Source: Sulfidibacter corallicola (GTDB lineage: Bacteria; Acidobacteriota; Holophagae; Acanthopleuribacterales; Acanthopleuribacteraceae). Taken from it: 64,000 bases of DNA. The DNA lies in NCBI RefSeq assembly GCF_017498545.1, contig NZ_CP071793.1, positions 4,551,001-4,615,000 of the forward strand. The letters are read 5' to 3'. The notes under the pieces were generated by a model, which made no database searches, was not told the DNA's origin, and worked only from the letters and a program-made list of their open reading frames with translations. Shown here piece by piece: positions 61,964 to 64,000 of the stretch (its first letter is position 1; each line of letters starts with the position of its first letter). Position numbers and translations under genes: made by a program.

Positions 61964-62638
61964 TCAATCGGTGGTTTCCGGTTCGAGAATGGTCCAGAAC
62001 CAATCGCCGCGGTAGCCGGCTTCCTCGAACAACCGTTCCCACTGGTCGGGCATGCAGTAGGTCTTGGCGGTCAACATCCAGGCTTCGAACAAGTCCTTTT
62101 CGGAGGGCGACCGATAGGCGTCCACCTGAACGAAGCACTTGGCGGGGTCGCGACTGACCCGATTCATTTCGCGCAGGGCCTGGATACATTGGTCCCGTTC
62201 CAAATTGTGGATGGTGTTGATGGCGAACACCGCATCGAAATGATCGTCCGGAAAGGGCAGGTCCATGGCGTTGCCCAACACCAACCGATCGGCGACTTCG
62301 GGCTTGGCGTGCTCCAGCGCGTAGGCCGAGATGTCCAGCCCGCGAGCGTCCAAACCCGGCACCACCTGCATCAGGTCGTACACGAAAAAGCCCTTGGCAC
62401 AGCCGATGTCCAGCACCCGCTGCCCCGCGCTGAGCCCGTAGCGGGCCGTAGCCGTCTCGGCGACCGCGATCCAGCGCCCGTCGTAGACGTAACCGCCGTA
62501 GCCCTGTTCGCGCGGCCCGTCGAAGTACTCGCGGCCGAACTGGGAGGACACGCGCTGGTTGAGCTCTTTATCGACCAACCGCGCCGAGACGTTCCGGCGA
62601 ATGCTGGGTACGGTGCGCAGCAGATTGAACAACGCCAT
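61964..62638 (-). CDS. Class I SAM-dependent methyltransferase
   Basis: A 224-residue enzyme with 'QRVLDIGCAKGFFVYDLMQ' (motif I), 'GLDISAYALEHAKPEV' (strand 2), 'LPFPDDHFDAVFAINTIHNL' (motif II) and 'KCFVQVDAYRSPSEKDLFEA'. An AAGGA ribosome binding site overlaps the end of the epimerase gene, and the gene begins one base after that stop region, so translation is coupled. It is similar in type to, but clearly different from, the next methyltransferase; the two probably methylate different positions of the same glycan. Confidence 0.88.
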   Translation of the reverse strand: MALFNLLRTVPSIRRNVSARLVDKELNQRVSSQFGREYFDGPREQGYGGYVYDGRWIAVAETATARYGLSAGQRVLDIGCAKGFFVYDLMQVVPGLDARGLDISAYALEHAKPEVADRLVLGNAMDLPFPDDHFDAVFAINTIHNLERDQCIQALREMNRVSRDPAKCFVQVDAYRSPSEKDLFEAWMLTAKTYCMPDQWERLFEEAGYRGDWFWTILEPETTD

Positions 62639-62639
62639 C

Positions 62640-63512
62640 TCAGTTCATTCCTTCGTGGGCCAGTTGCAGCCCTTCCTCGAGCGACGTGAAGGTGAAATCC
62701 GGAAAGGCCTTCAGCAACGCCGTGGTGTCGAAGCTTCGATGGGTGATGGGGAACTTGCGCGGGGTGGGGCAAACCTCCACTTCGCCGTCGAACAGGGCGG
62801 CCACGTGACGCGCCACACTGCCGAAATCGGTCGCGTTGCCCGTCGCCAGATTCAGGATACCCGTGCTTTGGTGGGTGAGCACCAAGTGGGTCAAGCTGGC
62901 CACGTCGTCGATGTACACGTGGTCGCGCGTCTCTTCGCCCTCACCGCCGATGACGATCTTGCCCTCGGCGTGGGCCTGACGACGAAACCGGTTGGGACCA
63001 TAGGAATTGTGGGTATCGTCGGCGCCGTAGATCAGCGACGGGCGCAGGATGCAGAGTTGTCTGAGGGACTGGAGCAACATCAGCTCGCGGCTGCGGTGCA
63101 TGACTCCGTATAGATCCGTCGGCGCCGCCGCACTCTCCTCGTCGATCAGGCCGGTCCCCAACGGGTAGACGGCGTCCGAACTGAAGTAGACCACGTGCGC
63201 GCAAGGCGAATCGCCCAAGGCGGCACAGAGGTTCTCGATCATTTTCAAGTTCTTCATGAAGGTATCGATTCCGCGGCCCCGGTCGGGTGTCAGGGCCGAC
63301 AGGACGACCAGGCTGTCGCCGGATCGCAGGGTTTCTTTCAAGCGAGCCGGGGCGTCCTCGGCACACAGGTCCAGGTCGGACGAAGTCAAGGGAAGCGTGG
63401 GGATCCGGGCCTCCACCAGTCGGCGGTTCAGCGCTTTGCCGATGAAGCCGCCGGCGCCCAGCAACACGACGCGTTCGGGATCGCGGGCAGGCGTGTTTCT
63501 GTGTTCCAACAT
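62640..63512 (-). CDS. NAD-dependent epimerase/dehydratase (extended SDR)
   Basis: A 290-residue sugar-nucleotide-modifying enzyme. The Rossmann start is 'RVVLLGAGGFIGKALNRRL' (GxxGxxG). The Asp-containing second strand is 'LTSSDLDLC'. The catalytic Tyr is probably in 'PTDLYGVMHRSRELML', where the usual YxxxK has Arg (Y-G-V-M-H-R-S-R) and no Lys at +4. The C-terminus has 'STGILNLATGNATDFGSVAR'. GGAG lies before the ATG. Missing YxxxK is notable: the enzyme may be a reductase or dehydratase variant, or its Tyr lies elsewhere. It lies in the glycan operon after the nucleotide-sugar dehydrogenase. Confidence 0.82.
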   Translation of the reverse strand: MLEHRNTPARDPERVVLLGAGGFIGKALNRRLVEARIPTLPLTSSDLDLCAEDAPARLKETLRSGDSLVVLSALTPDRGRGIDTFMKNLKMIENLCAALGDSPCAHVVYFSSDAVYPLGTGLIDEESAAAPTDLYGVMHRSRELMLLQSLRQLCILRPSLIYGADDTHNSYGPNRFRRQAHAEGKIVIGGEGEETRDHVYIDDVASLTHLVLTHQSTGILNLATGNATDFGSVARHVAALFDGEVEVCPTPRKFPITHRSFDTTALLKAFPDFTFTSLEEGLQLAHEGMN

Positions 63513-63534
63513 GTTTCTCTCCAGGGTATTGAGT

Positions 63535-64000
63535 CTAGGCAGAGCCCAGCGTGATGTAGGTCAGGCCGGCTTCACGGCAGGCAGCGGGGTTCCAGGTACG
63601 ATAGGGATCGATGACGAGGGTGCCGTTCATGACGCGCGCCACGTCGGCGGGTGGGACCTGCTTGAAGTCGTTCCAGGGCGTCATGATCGCCAGCACATCG
63701 GCGCCGGCACAGGCCTCGCGCGGGTCGGGCGCTTCCACGATGCCCAGCGCCTCGACGGGTGCGCCCTTGACGACGGGATCGAACGCCTGAACGCGGTAGC
63801 GGTCCAAGTGATCGATCAGGGCCAGGGCGGGCGAATTCTTGGTGGAATGGGTGTTGGGTTTGTAGGCCAACCCCCACACGGCAATCACGGGATCCTCCAC
63901 CTGGCCGAGCAGGCGTCGATGGAGCGCGCGCAACACCCAATGCTTGCGGTACTCGCTGTTGTGGATCCAGGCCCGGACGATGCCCGCGTCGGTGCCGTGG
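63535..64000 (-). CDS. UDP-glucose/GDP-mannose-type dehydrogenase, C-terminal part
   Basis: The frame is open to the window edge, so only the C-terminal ~154 residues are seen. 'IAVWGLAYKPNTHSTKNSPA' is the family's hinge motif before the C-terminal domain, followed by 'VQAFDPVVKGAPVEALG', 'GADVLAIMTPWNDFKQV' and 'LVIDPYRTWNP'. These enzymes oxidise UDP-sugars or GDP-mannose to uronic acids in two NAD-dependent steps. It is the first visible gene of the minus-strand surface-glycan cluster, 22 nt before the epimerase. The catalytic Cys and the N-terminal Rossmann domain lie outside the window. Confidence 0.9.
   Translation of the reverse strand, partial: HGTDAGIVRAWIHNSEYRKHWVLRALHRRLLGQVEDPVIAVWGLAYKPNTHSTKNSPALALIDHLDRYRVQAFDPVVKGAPVEALGIVEAPDPREACAGADVLAIMTPWNDFKQVPPADVARVMNGTLVIDPYRTWNPAACREAGLTYITLGSA

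Overview
The window is GC-rich DNA from a Gram-negative, didermic bacterium. It carries RND efflux pumps with a lipoprotein-like adaptor, a surface-polysaccharide cluster, an outer-membrane-like beta-rich protein, Hanks-type kinases, a beta-propeller histidine kinase, TPR-CHAT and C25-like proteases, and abundant intergenic palindromic repeats. That gene style suggests Acidobacteriota, perhaps an Acanthopleuribacter-like lineage. This placement is inference from gene content; there is no rRNA or tRNA gene in the window to anchor it.

Layout. (1) 1-6646 is a translationally coupled cassette: the end of an unknown gene, a 404-aa unknown protein, a P-loop ATPase (RdrA-like) and an adenosine-deaminase-family protein (RdrB-like). 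This matches the RADAR anti-phage architecture, with two extra upstream genes that are not the known accessories RdrC or RdrD. (2) 7148-15167 is one RND adaptor plus two RND permeases. (3) 15289-18082 holds a Maf/DUF115 protein and a GT2 glycosyltransferase. (4) 18151-19720 is the first large block of a dispersed palindromic repeat family. (5) 19721-26533 holds a propeller histidine kinase, a small Ser/Thr kinase coupled to an unknown 397-aa protein, and an FAH-family hydrolase. (6) 27067-29434 is a divergent PPOX / MocR pair with three AGNNCCAAT direct repeats between the genes. (7) 29435-31336 is a gene-free repeat region including a 14-bp tandem array.

(8) 31337-40173 is a minus-strand island with patchily AT-rich genes: ECF-type sigma factor, zinc-finger anti-sigma factor, TPR-CHAT protease (these three coupled by ATGA overlaps), an unknown 297-aa protein, a C25/gingipain-like cysteine protease, and then two further unknown genes, one exported. 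This is the best candidate for a poorly described system: a membrane-signalled sigma regulon wired to two clan-CD proteases. (9) 40923-42541 is an AhpD-like / TetR operon with a recognisable promoter covered by two operators. (10) 42797-49525 holds a GT4-type glycosyltransferase, a REC-GGDEF-EAL regulator, and a Ser/Thr kinase whose C-terminal half is nine copies of a ~60-aa helical repeat. (11) 49589-56839 holds MutS2, an OPT transporter, and a coupled SGNH hydrolase / PhyH-like oxygenase pair. (12) 57217-64000 is a minus-strand surface-glycan cluster (nucleotide-sugar dehydrogenase, epimerase, two methyltransferases, large glycosyltransferase) followed by E1-alpha and E1-beta subunits of a 2-oxoacid dehydrogenase-type enzyme.

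Functional claims rest on motifs read by eye; no database search was run.
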